A DNA stretch of 64,000 nucleotides from Varroa destructor (taxonomy: Eukaryota; Arthropoda; Arachnida; Mesostigmata; Varroidae), in NCBI RefSeq assembly GCF_002443255.2, contig NW_019211456.1, positions 48,854,486 to 48,918,485 on the forward strand, in the 5' to 3' direction. The notes beneath the pieces are model-generated. The model made no database searches and was not told the origin of the DNA. It was given only the letters and a program-made list of their open reading frames with translations. This document shows, piece after piece, positions 13,001 through 41,209 of this stretch. Positions within the stretch are counted from its first letter, which is position 1, and the number at the start of each line of letters is the position of its first letter. Position numbers and translations under genes: made by a program.

Positions 13001-16000
13001 AATATGGAGCTTAGATTAGTTTCATGGCTCAGTCGATTTATTATAATAGTTTAGCACATTAACGATAAGATATACTTCTAGTGTATTTTTTTTTGCTTTA
13101 TCTAATAACTCTCCTCTGGCAGTACAAAAAAAACAGGACTAGCCAAAACGAATATCCATTCAGTATTTGGATTAGAGCGTAAACACAGTTACCTTAACAA
13201 ATCTTAATCTTATAGCCGATATCCTTAATCCATACAGAAAGCATAACAGGTTGCTTTTTTTTTTATAGATTGGATTATAGCTTTAATTAAGCGTAATGCA
13301 AAATCTCATTTAAAGTCTAACTCATTTGCGTAATGGTTGTGTGATTGTAGTGTGCTAGCGTTAATAATTTATTGAGTTTGAGGATCCTAGGAGATTCTAC
13401 ACTCGCTAAATGTTTTCAAGTTGTTAAACGAACGGGTTATTTTTCTAATACGTGGTCTTTCATTCCGCGCGCAGAATCAAGATTGCCACCCTTTGCCATA
13501 AGCTGTCAATATTGACACGCATCTCGCCTTTTTCTTGTCGCTCAATCAAATGCTTTTCTGCAATTCTTTCTCTAAACTGTCGCTGAAATAGACCTCTTCA
13601 ATATTCCTATTCAACGTATGTACAAGTTTCAGAGCGTCAGCTACAAGGTATATGGCTCAAGCCATTATATTTCTTTGCTGTTTTGCCGTCGTCACTGAAC
13701 GAACAGGCAATCTCGGCCTACTTTCTTGAAAAGGATTTAACAGTGTTTGTCTTGTACACGATACGTTAATCGTAGAAGCAATATACGTGAGTTGAAACTG
13801 AACACTTATGTGCGCCGTTATACAAATACCATTGGTCATTACTTATTCAGCCATCCATTCACTTATGCGATCTACGTGCATATTTGTTTAGGGTTCTTCA
13901 CTTTTGTTTGTTTTGGCTTGTTGAGAATGACGCTCACGTGCCGTATGCACCCCTTCGTCAAGGTACAAGTACTGCCAATGCGCGATGTTCAAGGTGTAGC
14001 ACCTTCAATCGATCTTCGAGGTGAACAGATGCAGGTGCCATGCATGCAGGCCAATAGAGCCCTGTTCTGTAACGTTGTAACCTGCTGTTTGTAGCGCTGT
14101 AACGTTCTAATAGAAAAGAGGATAACCTTGTTGCCATTCGGTCACTGAAGTTAAAAAAAAAAAAAGATAAATAAATAAATAAACTGGACTACAGAAATAG
14201 ATACAAAGCCCCGCGTTTTACTGTAGACCTGCACTCGGTTTTAGGTGTTTTGTAAACTGGTGAAATCGTACTGTCGCGCAGAGACGACGTTTCTGCGTTG
14301 ATCATTCAGTTTGCGTGCGTCGCTTGATATATATACGTATATACATCAAGCGACGCATATATATGATATTATTTTCTTCCATGTATACATGTTTCTATGC
14401 GTATTTGATTGCGACACGTCTGCTGCCGACAATTGGTAGCGACAAAAAGCGTACACGGCGATCGTTCAGTGTCAAAAAATGCAAAAAATCCGCATACTTG
14501 CCGAAGTACATGCGAACACCACTATGGCAAATGTGCTGATGCTAATGAACTAGACGTTCATAGCCGCTTCCCATGCGGATGTTTTGGCGTACGAGCGGAT
14601 TGTCGTCAGCGAGAGGTAGATTGATCAGTGCTGGAAGCGTGAGACCGCCGAACTACGTGGCTCGATGGGCATCGGTCACCTCGCTGGTATGATCCAAATT
14701 GAGAATATGGAACGAGAAATATTAAACATCTTCTGAGTTATAAATTGAACGCATCGATGGCGAAGTTACGTAGTGCGAAAAGCAGGTCGTTGATTTAACC
14801 GTTCAAATTACGTACTATTTGCATGCGGCATTTAATATAACGAGTGCGTTGAACGGACTGATAGATATTTTGCATACGCTTTATTATAGATAAAGGACGT
14901 AGTTTTCTTACGTGTAAGTGCGGCATTCTTTATCGTAGTTTCTGGGTAATAATTTTCGAGCGGATGATCTAGGCAAGAAAAGTTCCTTATAAAAGTAATT
15001 TCTCTTATATATATATATGTATGGGATTTTTAATTACTTATAATGTTTTATTCATTGTTGCAGGTGTTTGTGGTCTGGACCTTACCAAATTAGAAGTAGC
15101 GTCATTGAAGCAACAGCTGTCAGTCCTCGAGGCCCAGTTACAAATGGCACGCGACCTGTCAAAGCCAGTGGTTTTATTTGAGAAGTCAGGCTCAACCGAG
15201 TTACTTCATTTGCTTAGAACCTACCCTGGTCTTTCGTCCGTTGTTATACATGGATTCGCCGGCTCCGCCCAACAAGCGAAGGAATACCTGCACAAAGGGT
15301 ACGTTAGAATTTTTTTGAAAATTCCCTAAGACGCCTGCCCTATTTGCTTTTTGCAAGTGCAAAACACATCAAAGGCATAAATATTTATATCAGCACTCCC
15401 AGTAGTTGCGTAACATTCTAGGCTACCGTCGTAGAGCTTACATGTCTACATGAATTAGCTTTTCTATGGAAATTTTCGCTAAACTAGTATAAGTCCGTTG
15501 GCTTTTATAGCTTGCTTGGATACGCTGGTATTAAGAATTAGACTGTTGCTCCTTAATTATGATTTTACTGACTAGATAATAAACTGCGTGGCTGCCGACA
15601 ATGTGTTTAAATTTTTATTTGTCCCACCGACCCACTACACCGAAAACCTTTAGTATTTTTTATGATGCACGAAAAGTACTCATGATATCCAGAAAAAGTG
15701 AGTGATTACAACCCTTTAACCACCCTCCCCCCATACAAGTGAGTGGTATGGTAAAGCTGTCACTTGTACTATTGTTTATTTCTTCGTGTTTCCTTGTCGC
15801 TCTCTATCGCTGTCATAGCCGCCCATGTCATGCTGTTTTTGTCTGTTGTCACGCTTGCGTGGCTCACTTGTTTCTCAACTGCGAACACTGTTATGTGTAC
15901 ATACTCACACTTATTACAATGAACGTAAATAAGAACATAAATAGACATCGATGATACCCGCGCCCTGCTTGACGCCGGCGATGGCAATTGTTTTGTTACT

Positions 16001-18384
16001 ACAACTGTCACGACAGTTCCTACAGGTGCCCGGTTTCGTGCTTACGTTCTTCTCTCAGCTATTGCTATTTTGCCGCTGAAGCCATCGTCATTCATTCATT
16101 CTATTCTAATCAATTCCAAAGTCGCGACGAAGAGTGTACGGCGTCTAACGGTAAAACAGCGTAATAATGATCGGCCACGACATATCATCAGCCGAAGGCT
16201 GAATGACACACGAAGCTACTTAGGACTGTTTCTGCATGAAAACGACATTGGCGTCGATCAAGCCACTGTTAAGATGCTACTGTGGGATCTGGCAGGTTAA
16301 TCTGACTTATCCTAACACTTTCGTCAGTATCTTGTCCAGCGTTCCTTCTCGACAGGAAGCAACAGGTGGTACAGCGTAGGCTGACGCCGTTCAAGTTGAC
16401 AAGCCTCTAGACACACACAAGCAGTTGCCTCTGAGGGTACCTTTATCGCTCGCTGATTATATCGGTAAAGTTGGATGGCTGCCATGAAAGCTCCGCCTGC
16501 GCCTTCATCATGATACCGCTCCGCCGCGCCATGTAACAGTTGTCACCAACTGCTGAGGCTAAGGGGCCAACCGCTAACGGTAATAATGGCCCTTTGTGCC
16601 ATTGAACACGTGCGTTTTCGTCGTGTGAAAGTGCTGGTGTTAATAGTGTAACGTCATGCGCTAATATTTACTAACCATCACCGGTAGGAAAACTGTTCGT
16701 TTGATATTTTGGGTGTTCGTTTGAGTGGTAAGATGTTTGACTCTTCATCGGTTCTGACAGGTGCTTTTATGTTTGAGGGAGATGAGGCAGATTCACAGCG
16801 AGCGATACACGGCTAGATATTAGTTATGATTTTGCTTTTGCCGGCAACTGCTATCGTTGGGTAACTTTGAGATATTGGTTATCTGATTGTCTGTGTGACA
16901 GCTGCATTTTTTTCCTATTATTTGGCATTAGACAAGGACTCTGGCTAAACAAACAAATCCGAAAAGCAAGCTGGTCTCACCGGAGTGTTGGGGCCGGTAT
17001 GTTGCTCATAATATGTATGTGTGGTTGCGATCAATAAACAAAAAAAAAGAGATAGAAGCAGAGAAGAAAATTGCATTACGAGGACAAATTGTAAGAAATT
17101 AGTTTTGTTGTCGGCGTGCGTCTGGCGACGCGGAACTTTTGGCGGTCGTACATTTTGTTTTGCAGGCATAGTTCGTAGCCCTAGCAACTAGATGAACGTT
17201 TGCACGATAAAATTGTCGAAAAGTCGGGGCTTTGCTTCTGTGGGGAAGTGAATGTTGGGCAAAGGCCGCGCGTCATCGCAATTGCCATGACAGAAAAAGG
17301 CAAAGTCAGAGCACCACGGAAAACAGTGTATACATTTATGTGCATTGCGTTCAATCATTTTAACTCTTTGTGAGGAGAGAATGTGAACACCAAGACGTAT
17401 AAGATTCGGTTTTGAGAAGAACATACAGAGCAAATCTTGATTTCCTATGGTAACTGGAGGTAGTTTAATATAATTAAATAGCTTGCCTTGAAATGCAAGT
17501 TATTTAGCTATATTAAATTGAGGCATTAAAATGAGGTGAAGCTAGTATAGACCGACCGGATGAAACTATCAAGGTGTTTATGGTACAGCATACAGAATAC
17601 AGTCACGAATTTTAAAGTTACGCGTTGACCCTATTAATTAATAGCCCCTATTGATTCCTAGCGTATAGAAATTTCTCACACCTTCTAAGTGAAATACTAA
17701 CATGTTCACAATGCTGCGAAGTATCGACGAATGTACCAAAAACTCGTACATATTAGACTTAAGATGTTCTTCTACACACGACGGACGTCGTGACGTGAAA
17801 AAAATATGCCAGTTGACGCCACTCTGATGATTCTCATTTTAACAAGGGTAGTAGCATCAATAATAATGATAATAATAAAAAGTAAATTAATTAAGAGCAT
17901 GTAATTGCGACGAATACTAATGATTTATAGGAAAGCCTAGTGTTTCACTGGACGTGAAATCGATCGTTATTGTTGCAATTATTTTTATGATTATATTTAT
18001 TTATTTTTGGCTTACGCGTGCCCTTTCATTTTTTGCAGGTACTTCCTATCGATGACGGGAGCGTTGTGGAAGGCTAAGGAGGAGATGCAGCAATTGCTCC
18101 GCGATCCTGCTGTCCAAGAGCAACTTTTGCTAGCCTCGGACGCGCCTTTCCTCTTTCCTAACGCCAAAAGCAAACTTAGGAAGAGTCAGGAGGAGGACAA
18201 GGAATCAATTTTCTCAGAGCTTTCAGAGTCACTTGTTAGGCGGTATTGCAGCTTTCAGCGTAACGAGCCATGCAGTCTTGCTTTGACTTGTGAACTCCTC
18301 GCAGGCATTTTGGATCTGAAACCCAACGATGTGGCTCTTAAAACTACTTATAATGCCCTCAAAGCGTTCAAGCTTCAGTTTTAA
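1391..18384 (+). CDS. TATDN1: TatD-family (TATDN1-like) protein, 4 exons, probably catalytically impaired
   Basis: Exons 1391-1557, 11656-11777, 15064-15298 and 18039-18384 join in phase (870 nt) to a 289-residue protein, close to the usual ~300 of TATDN1. TatD proteins are metal-dependent TIM-barrel nucleases acting as 3'-5' exonucleases or apoptotic nucleases. Family landmarks are present in order: DSGANLANKKF near residue 9, GLHP (H69), CGLD (99-102), IHGFAGS (H159), ASDAP (D209) and the C-terminal RNEP (249-252). Two expected metal ligands are missing. The Glu before CGLD (family IGExGLD) is Val98, and the His of the family LHxR-type motif is Phe135. His159 and Asp209 remain. The frame is otherwise clean, with no stops or shifts, so the gene looks expressed but may encode a pseudoenzyme. 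Intron 1 is 10.1 kb. Family assignment is firm; loss of activity is inference. Confidence 0.92.
2531..2585. repeat. A15-(TA)12-T16 palindromic tract
   Basis: Fifteen A, twelve TA units and sixteen T form an almost perfect self-complementary 55-bp tract. Such tracts can fold into hairpins or cruciforms and are unstable in replication and assembly. Confidence 0.9.
2586..2607. repeat. 11-bp tandem duplication CACGGTGTTGT x2
   Basis: Two exact adjacent copies directly abut the T tract. The arrangement looks like a small replication-slippage duplication. Confidence 0.85.
4044..4074. repeat. (AT)n microsatellite
   Basis: About 15 uninterrupted AT units inside TatD-like intron 1. Confidence 0.9.
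11656..11777 (+). CDS. TATDN1: TatD-like exon 2
   Basis: Acceptor TACAG at 11651-11655; phase 2 in, phase 1 out; donor G|GTACGTGAG. Encodes LYPGTLFCAAGLHPLE (His69 in GLHP) through ECIGI, which leads into the altered metal-ligand motif of exon 3. Confidence 0.88.
14165..14184. repeat. (ATAA)n microsatellite
   Basis: Four to five ATAA units directly follow an A run in TatD-like intron 2. Confidence 0.8.
14317..14356. repeat. 40-bp near-perfect palindrome
   Basis: Two 20-bp arms abut with no loop (axis between 14336 and 14337) and pair at 19 of 20 positions; the only mismatch is 14329/14344. The outer 12 bp, GCGTCGCTTGAT and its complement, are not simple repeat; the centre is TA-rich. No function is known. 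Confidence 0.9.
15064..15298 (+). CDS. TATDN1: TatD-like exon 3 with altered metal-ligand motifs
   Basis: Acceptor TTGCAG before 15064, donor GG|GTACGT after 15298. Spans VCGLDLTKLE, where Val98 replaces the usual Glu, KPVVLFEKS, where Phe135 replaces the usual His, and the retained IHGFAGS motif. Confidence 0.9.
15299..18038 (+). other. TatD-like intron 3 (2.7 kb)
   Basis: No supported coding exon. A 60-nt near-perfect hairpin lies at 17461-17520 on the sense strand, listed separately. Confidence 0.6.
17461..17520 (+). other. 60-nt hairpin in TatD-like intron 3
   Basis: Arms 17461-17486 and 17495-17520 (26 nt each) flank an 8-nt loop. Read as + strand RNA, the stem has 21 Watson-Crick pairs, 4 G:U wobbles and one A-C mismatch. 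The host gene is transcribed in this direction. It could be a pre-miRNA-like hairpin, a structural intron element or a tiny inverted-repeat transposon; the sequence does not decide which. Confidence 0.55.
18039..18384 (+). CDS. TATDN1: TatD-like exon 4 (C-terminal)
   Basis: Acceptor TTTTTTGCAG before 18039; stop TAA at 18382-18384. Encodes the barrel end with LLASDAP (Asp209 retained), an insert rich in Lys/Glu/Ser, and the RNEPCSLALTCELLAGI helix typical of the TATDN1 C-terminus. Confidence 0.92.
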
Positions 18385-21300
18385 ATGGCTTTAACTGTTT
18401 GATCGTTACTCATTTAGATTGTGGTAGTTGGCGATCATCAGGTCGCTAGAAATTTTCCGCTAGCGAAATTGGTGCGTACACGAAGACAAATTCGTCACCG
18501 GAACCTGAAGAACAAATCATGTGCAATTTGAAGCGATGCTTCCGCTTCTGAGCAGAGCGACATTACTAACCAGATAATATAACGAGGCGTTGCGTATAAA
18601 GGCTCTCGTCTAACATGCTCAAAAGATAGCACGTAAAAATGGGTTGAAGCACTTTAAAACACAATATATAATCATCGTTGTTATCACGTTGCCGACGGTT
18701 GTCGAGTTGTCATGCCTAGCTCACAAAGGTAAAAAAAGTTGTCTTCGTGAGTTTCTGTAGTTGATTTATCTTCCACTCAGCGTATGTGCAAGCAAGGCAG
18801 AAGTAAAGGGATAGCGTTAATTTACAATTCTTCGATTGTAATTATTTGATCGATAACCAACTTCTGCCAACAAGCGTTTCTGCTATAACTTGTGCCCTCT
18901 CAACGCACACAGGTGCTTTAATCTTAAACCAATGACAACAATGTTAAGCATATGCTCAATGAAAAATCAGCTGATAATACTGACCTACCTTGGTTCCATT
19001 CTTCACGAACTCAGTGAAACGCTACTCGCATGGAGCATGAACGCTATACCGAAATGCTGCCAGTGAAAAATGAAAGTTACTATCATATTCACAGCATTCA
19101 ATATAACACGAGACCGAAGAAGATGGCGGGCACCGGATGAATTCTACAAAGCAGCCATGTGCGCATAAAAACTAGACAAACATACTTCTTTTTGTGGACG
19201 TGTGGCTTATTTTAATCATAATGGCGATGATCATGACCCCGCATTCGAATCATATCAAGAGGCGGCGGGTGCACTGATCTTCATAAATATAGTCCGTGGA
19301 AATGCTTCCGCGAACCTTGTTTGGCGACAGGACGCAAAGGGACGCAAACGTTTGCTATATAGTGTCGGAGCTTTATCTCTCTATATATTATATTCATATG
19401 TTGCCAAACCAATATTAATACTAAAAATGATAAAGTGGAAGACCAACTGTTCAGCAGTCAAAGGAATCAGCGACATGATTTCGTATCCAGTTTTAGACGT
19501 ACGGTTTAATCAAGCACACAATACATAACGGTGCAATTCAACGACGTGTAGTCAAACTACGTATTCAAATCGGTAAACAATACCGGGCAATAATGAAAGC
19601 GAAGAGAAGCACACCCTGAGATGATTGTGACGCGTAAACTACTTATACATGCGTATGTTAGGAGCACCCTATCAAACACACAATAACAATCGTAGTAATA
19701 ACACAAGGTAATTTTCAGTACAGTGCAGTAAAACAGAAGAAAAAAAGGGAGAGGTGCACAACTAAGATGACAATATTGGCACCACTAAACGCGCTGAAGA
19801 AAGATGAAGAACGAAAAACGCGTTGATAAAGATTCTCAGGGGACAACTCTTGCGGATTGGTGTTGTTTTTGTTGTTAAAATAGTTACAGCTTATCGTGTT
19901 TTCGTAGCTATTTAGTGATAATGTTTATTATTTAAAAAGTGTAGTTGCGCGGCAATATACAACTGACATAAAGAAAGGGATCAACCAGTTAACACTGATC
20001 CAAGAAGAAGAATACGAGCAGTCTCCAAAAAAAATAGGTTGAGACTAACATTGCACCAAGAGCAAAGCTAAAACTTTTCTACGCAACTGAGAAGTCTTAC
20101 GTAATATAGTATGAGTTGCCAAACCTTCCCTTTTACTATTATTATTATTATGGTTATGGATATAATAAGGTGGTCACTTTGACCCAATTTGTAAAGTTGT
20201 GTAGTATCATCGATGTGCTTATACAATACAAAAATCTATAAATAATATAAGAACCATTATACGAATATAAAAAAATAAATATTTAGAAAATATTTTTGAC
20301 GATGACTAAGCGAGTTTTTAATAACAACAACAAAAACAACTGAATGAATATAAGGATCTGATCCTTTCCACGGTACGGTAAAATGAAGCACATATAAACA
20401 CGTTACAAAAAGCTATCTTTGATATACCATAAATGCGTATAAAAAAAAACGACGGCATTCTGTTTTTCACTCGGTAAACGCAATGTGCGACTCAAATCGA
20501 GCTCAAGCCAATTATTTGTTACGTTAATAACTATTGAAATAGTAGCATTACACAGTTAATAAATGAAGACGCCGGGCGGATCCATGGGAAATAACTTTTA
20601 TTGAATAGTTTAACTATCTGTTTTTTTTTAAGTTTGTATCACATCTACATTTTTATTCAGGTTGTAACCTCGCCTAAACATTTCATTTTCGTCACCACTG
20701 TTGCCGAAAACTAATAGTAAGAAAAATAATGATATAATAATATTCTCGTCAGACAGTATTGCGTCCTTTCTTGCATGACTCTTTAAGATTTTATGTACGC
20801 AAGAACACGTGCAGGGAAGCTGATTTCAGTACACTATTTGACTGTTCCCGATGACCATGTGAATTTCATAAAGCATATGTGAAACATGTTGCTGACACAC
20901 ATGACTACCTTGCTTACATCTATATAGAACTAGTTACAGTAAAATTTGCAATATGACAAACCTTTAGAGATACCTAAGATTATTTTCAAGAACATTTAAG
21001 AAACTTATTAAAATGAAGTTGAGATTTTTAGAATCTCTATACCTATAAGTTCACACATAAATCTACGCTTTCCTTCCTTCTATTTTCCCATAGAAACCGC
21101 AACCTAAAATTTTATTTCTTAGTTAATTAAAAGGCAAACTTAATAATACAAATTATATTCCATTAGAGATTTTTACTTAATTGACTATGCTTCTTAAAAG
21201 CTTTCAAGTAGGTCATTGCTTGTCACGTGAATGTGTACGCGGTATAATATCGAAATAGGAAATGATAAAGTTGTGCAGTGGAAATCAGGCTCGTGATATT

Positions 21301-21876
21301 GGCAAGATACAAGACACACTCGTGTTATGTTCACCCATTGATATCAAGTTAATAAAAATAAGTTGATTATGCACATCTTCACTGTCCGCAAACATACAGC
21401 CAGGTTATAACCCTCTTAACAAACGATAAATATAATCTCTCATGCTTACCCACAGAGTACCTGTTTTTTTTTGCGTGTCAGTAATATCTTTACAAATTCT
21501 GGGTTATTATTTACGCACAGCGTGTATTACGTATAATATACCACACTTTCATATGCATTGTAGCATCAGAAATGCAAGAACTAGGTCGAAAAAACAGAAA
21601 TCAATAAGAACTAACGGCTGAAACGGAAGCGCAGATCGTCCCTGAATTACTTCCAGTTTAAGATAATGACATTGTTTACATTTCATAAACTGAAATAAAT
21701 ATTAGACGTTTTAGCAAGACACAAAGAATATTACATATCGACTGGAGCATATATATGTCTATATATGTATATACATTTCACGCATACGGGACAACGGTCG
21801 CTAACCCCAACCTGTTTTCCCTGATTGAGATCTGGGCTACGTATTAAATCAAAAGGTTATAGTGCAACTTTTAGTA
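18385..21876. other. Intergenic region between TatD-like gene and Ack 3' end
   Basis: The two genes converge here. No coding exon or RNA gene was recognised. Content is AT-rich with short ATT runs (near 20136-20149). It should include the 3' UTR of the TatD-like gene; no clear AATAAA signal was found close to that stop codon. Confidence 0.55.
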
Positions 21877-21882
21877 TTTATT
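21877..21882 (-). terminator. Candidate poly(A) signal of Ack
   Basis: AATAAA on the minus strand, about 120 nt downstream of the Ack stop codon, at a normal distance for a short 3' UTR. Confidence 0.45.
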
Positions 21883-22001
21883 TTCTCTGGTCGCTTAGTT
21901 GATGTGGAGATGTTCCGAGAATTTAAACTCAGGTTTCACAGAAAATTGCGAGTTCATGTGCTGAAGTACAACTTCATATGCTTGTGTTTGAAATTTTTAT
22001 C

Positions 22002-37605
<15,604 letters not shown>

Positions 37606-40600
37606 TGTGACTGCTCTTACTGACGCTCGAAAGGGTTGCCCCCGCGAGGGCTTCCCGGCCAGTTGGCCACCTATAAGACATCGATGCGATTTCAATTTCA
37701 CGAAGAGAATGGCGGTAATAGCAATAATAATGGTAATCTTGATTAGCGTCAAGCCTTCATACATCTATCCTTTTCCAGTATGAAGATGGTGGGCTGTAAT
37801 TAAGAATGCCTATGGCACAGATCTCTTTAACGCCGTTATTACTAGTAGAGGTATGAAATCTAATAAGGTCACACCGAACTTTTCCAATCGGAAGTATTGA
37901 ACTACTCAGAGTTCAAAGACTGGTCGCGTTCAGTTGCTATTTGTCCCCACCGAAATTGAAGCGTATAAGGGTAAACCCACACGAACACAAAGAAATTCCA
38001 ATCTAGAGAAGAGTCATCAATACAATTTTTCTAAAACAGTCATCGATTATATGCATATCACTCGTTTTAACGCCCAAAAGTTAGGCGTAATATAATACGT
38101 GGCTCCTATATTTAATAATGATGGCTACGGAGGTCTAGATAAAGTTCAGTTTCATTTGCACCAACAAACATTTTCACGTACGAATGTCATAAAAAATTAT
38201 AGGAAGTACACAACTACGACTCTCGATTACGTTGAAACGCGGCGGTGCTTTAGTGTATTTAAAAAGAGATCATCTTCCGAAAGCTCTAATTGTGCATTTT
38301 TTGGGACTAGTGCATGTATTTCGGATACTAGGGTCACTTGGAGTTTCCAAGACCTCAGTGCATTGTAATCAAATATAGATGTCTCCAACATATAAACCCG
38401 TCAAGCCAATTAATGCTTTAAATTTGACAAATGTACATGCACTAAGCTATGGATTTGGCTGTACGTTTCGAAAACGACGCCGGCTGTTGTGCCTGGATTA
38501 CTTATACCAGTACTATACGTGACTATGACGTCACTATTCGTCACGAGAAAAGAGTAAAGTGCAACAACTGTTACCACAAAGGGCATCGTCCATTGTCAGT
38601 TAAATTTTACAAATCCTTGATGACTCCGCTCCAGCGACGTCGCAGTTCGTCACATACGCGCATTTCTCCGTAAGAATGCATGTACTCGAAACTCGCCAGA
38701 GCACGTAACCAAACACGTTTGTAAGCAAGGCATAATCGATATATTATAATTACCGAACAAAAATGAATAATTATTTTCAATATAATTCAAATGAGTGACA
38801 TAATTGATAATAAGGATATACGATGCGAGAGAGAGAGAGGAAAATTTTAAAAGAAAACAAGCGCTTCAGTGTTCTAACAGTTCTAACATTACAGGGGAAA
38901 AGTACATGTAAGGGACCGACAAATCGAAATAATGAGAAAAATCATAATTGTAGGTGCCCCAGTCCTAGTAAACACGTCCGAGAGTTAGGAACAAAATACT
39001 GTTGAAAATTCAGACTCAGTGAAGGTAAAGCTTTGTTAAACGTTTTTCCACTTCTCCAACATACAGTTGACGAGATCCGCAAAATAAATCCGAGTTGACG
39101 TTCATCGCATTTGGCTTTGCCTACCTACGTTTTTCCCCTAGCTTGAACACATGACGTTTGCATGTAAACTCCGTGCACACACTCAGCACCAAAATAGAGC
39201 ACGTAGTATTAACCACACGATGATAATTTGTTCTAGTAGCACCAAAATGTACGCGCTGCTCCAGTCTCGGAGAAAATTCCGCGGTCCGCTCGTTGGATAG
39301 CAGCAGCACAGGGTCATCCACATACAGAGGGTTCTGCTTTCATCAGAATTTTTCCTACCCGACCAACTGCTGCTGGTTGATTAACTGCTCTGTCTATCCG
39401 CCGTTGTTGCTGATCGAATGATCCTGCTCACAGCCCACAGAGGCACCCCCCTCACTCAAGTCTCAAAGCCCACGAGCAAGAAGAGATGAATGTTGGTTTA
39501 CAAGTAATAATTACGAAGCCGCTCCGCTGGGAAGCCTTTTGGCGCGTAGCAACTTTTACTAGGCTGATCGGAGAGAAGGAAGAGGCGCTGAGCGCGCGGG
39601 AAATTTAAAATCGTTTAACCCAGTTAAATTTGCAGTCCCAACCATAAATATTGGGTAGCTGGGAACTACTGAGGAAGAATGTTAATAAAAAAAATAATAT
39701 TACAGTTATTCAGTTCCTTAGAAATTTAAAAATATAATGAGGTGTGTTGAACACAGGTTTTACCATATCTTACAGACTACTTACGTTAACATTTTGGGAG
39801 CCTAAAACAGCGCATCGGAGATATCAATCTAAATATAGGTCTACTGATCTTTATAAATGACAACGGTAACGATTTTCTGATCGAAATGAATCGCTTTGTG
39901 GCTCCCGATAGTAACTTAGAGGAAAACATAATCTACTTATGTTTTGATTATATTAAACAACAGCGTTACCCAAAACGGTTCGAAATAAGCTTGGTGATAA
40001 TTAGGGTGTTCACCTGAATAAATTGAAACAAATTACTTTTACAAAGTCCGCTTAAGTTACGGGCTTTCAGAATTTTTAAACACAGGGCAACAATTTTCGT
40101 ATTTATTGTATTACAATAGAGAGTGAACGAGATGACCCTGATGCTTTTACCCAGATCCAGCATAACTAATTAAGCAATAGGTTGATTAGCGCGGAAAGAG
40201 GATTGCGTTGAAGATGGCGCTACGTTCATTTATATAAAGAGAAATAACGTTTACCCTAACGTCAGCAGGATGTACGCTGAAGAACATATTTTTTACACAC
40301 AATTGTGTCTACCGTGAAACTCAAAACATTGACCATGTGGTCCTTAACCATGAACCTTAATTAATATATAAAATTAAAATAAAAAATAGACATGTATTCA
40401 TGTTTGCTAAAAGGTTACAATAAATGACAATCATTAACTTTAGGTCTTCAAAACAAGTCCCTTCTCAGCCTTAATCGGATTCTATAATTTTAGATAAGAC
40501 TACACACAATGTTTTGCGTCGAACAGAAGACGACATCGATCTAGGTTGAGTAAACTGGCCTTTATTCACAGCTCAGAATCATGTGACCTTTTTTAATGCT

Positions 40601-41209
40601 CAATCTTTGTTGTGTATACAGCCTGTGTCAGAATGTGAAAAAAAGAGCAACTATAGTTATTGTCATTATATATACTCGTTGTCATTTTGTGCAAAGTCGA
40701 ACTTTTAATGTACAGTACGTTCTAACTTCCAAGAAATGCTATTAGCAGTCTGAACGAATAGCTGTGATGACGAGGGATAATTCAGTGAAATTCAAAGATA
40801 TACATCACACAGCCAGCTTTAATCAACAAAAGGTGTATTAGTATACGTGCTATGCACTAAGACATTCATTCCGGTAATCTCTGACCAAAAGGTACATGGT
40901 AGAGTTAAGGTATACAATGACAGTATTATATTGTGAATCGTCCATTTTAGTCGTTACCGTTAGGAAATTGAATTCTGACTCAATAAGGACATGTGTGCTG
41001 TTAAATAGACCCTTATCAGACAAGTGTAGAAAACTTTCGCTTCACTAAAGAATCATTTTCAAATACTGTGTTAATTCGCACCGGGTTCATGTAATGGACA
41101 TTTCTAAATAAAGTACATGTAGAATAAAGTACATTTCGAGCGTACTCAAAGAGAAACACGACAAGCAAGATAGCTTCCATTTTTTCAAGCGGATTTGGGT
41201 GGTCGAAGA
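37606..41209. other. Intergenic region upstream of Ack
   Basis: No coding exon is supported between the Ack start and the end of the brambleberry-like gene. Around 39380-39610 the sequence is noticeably richer in G and C than its surroundings and could hold the Ack promoter or a non-coding first exon, but no specific motif proves it. A 12-bp direct repeat (AATAAAGTACAT) occurs at 41107-41134. Confidence 0.45.

Larger units (their letters stand above)
11778..15063 (+). other. TatD-like intron 2 (3.3 kb)
   Basis: No coding exon recognised. Contains an ATAA microsatellite (14165-14184) and a 40-bp palindrome (14317-14356), listed separately. Confidence 0.6.

Noticed and set aside
16070..16300. 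Open frame on + ending in IGVDQATVKMLLWDLAG followed by a GT, resembling the switch I to switch II part of a Rab GTPase
   Set aside because: About ten residues are missing between GVD and WDLAG, the upstream part shows no P-loop, and no neighbouring exon was found. Chance or a tiny relic; not annotated.
37606..37764. Upstream in-frame start for Ack adding 53 residues with a hydrophobic segment
   Set aside because: ACK proteins start just before the SAM domain and are cytosolic; the extra segment is more likely 5' UTR read-through. An upstream-start isoform cannot be excluded.
38449..38673. CNNCYHKGH in an open + frame, like a CCHC zinc knuckle of a retroelement gag
   Set aside because: The final cysteine is absent and nothing around it looks like gag or pol.
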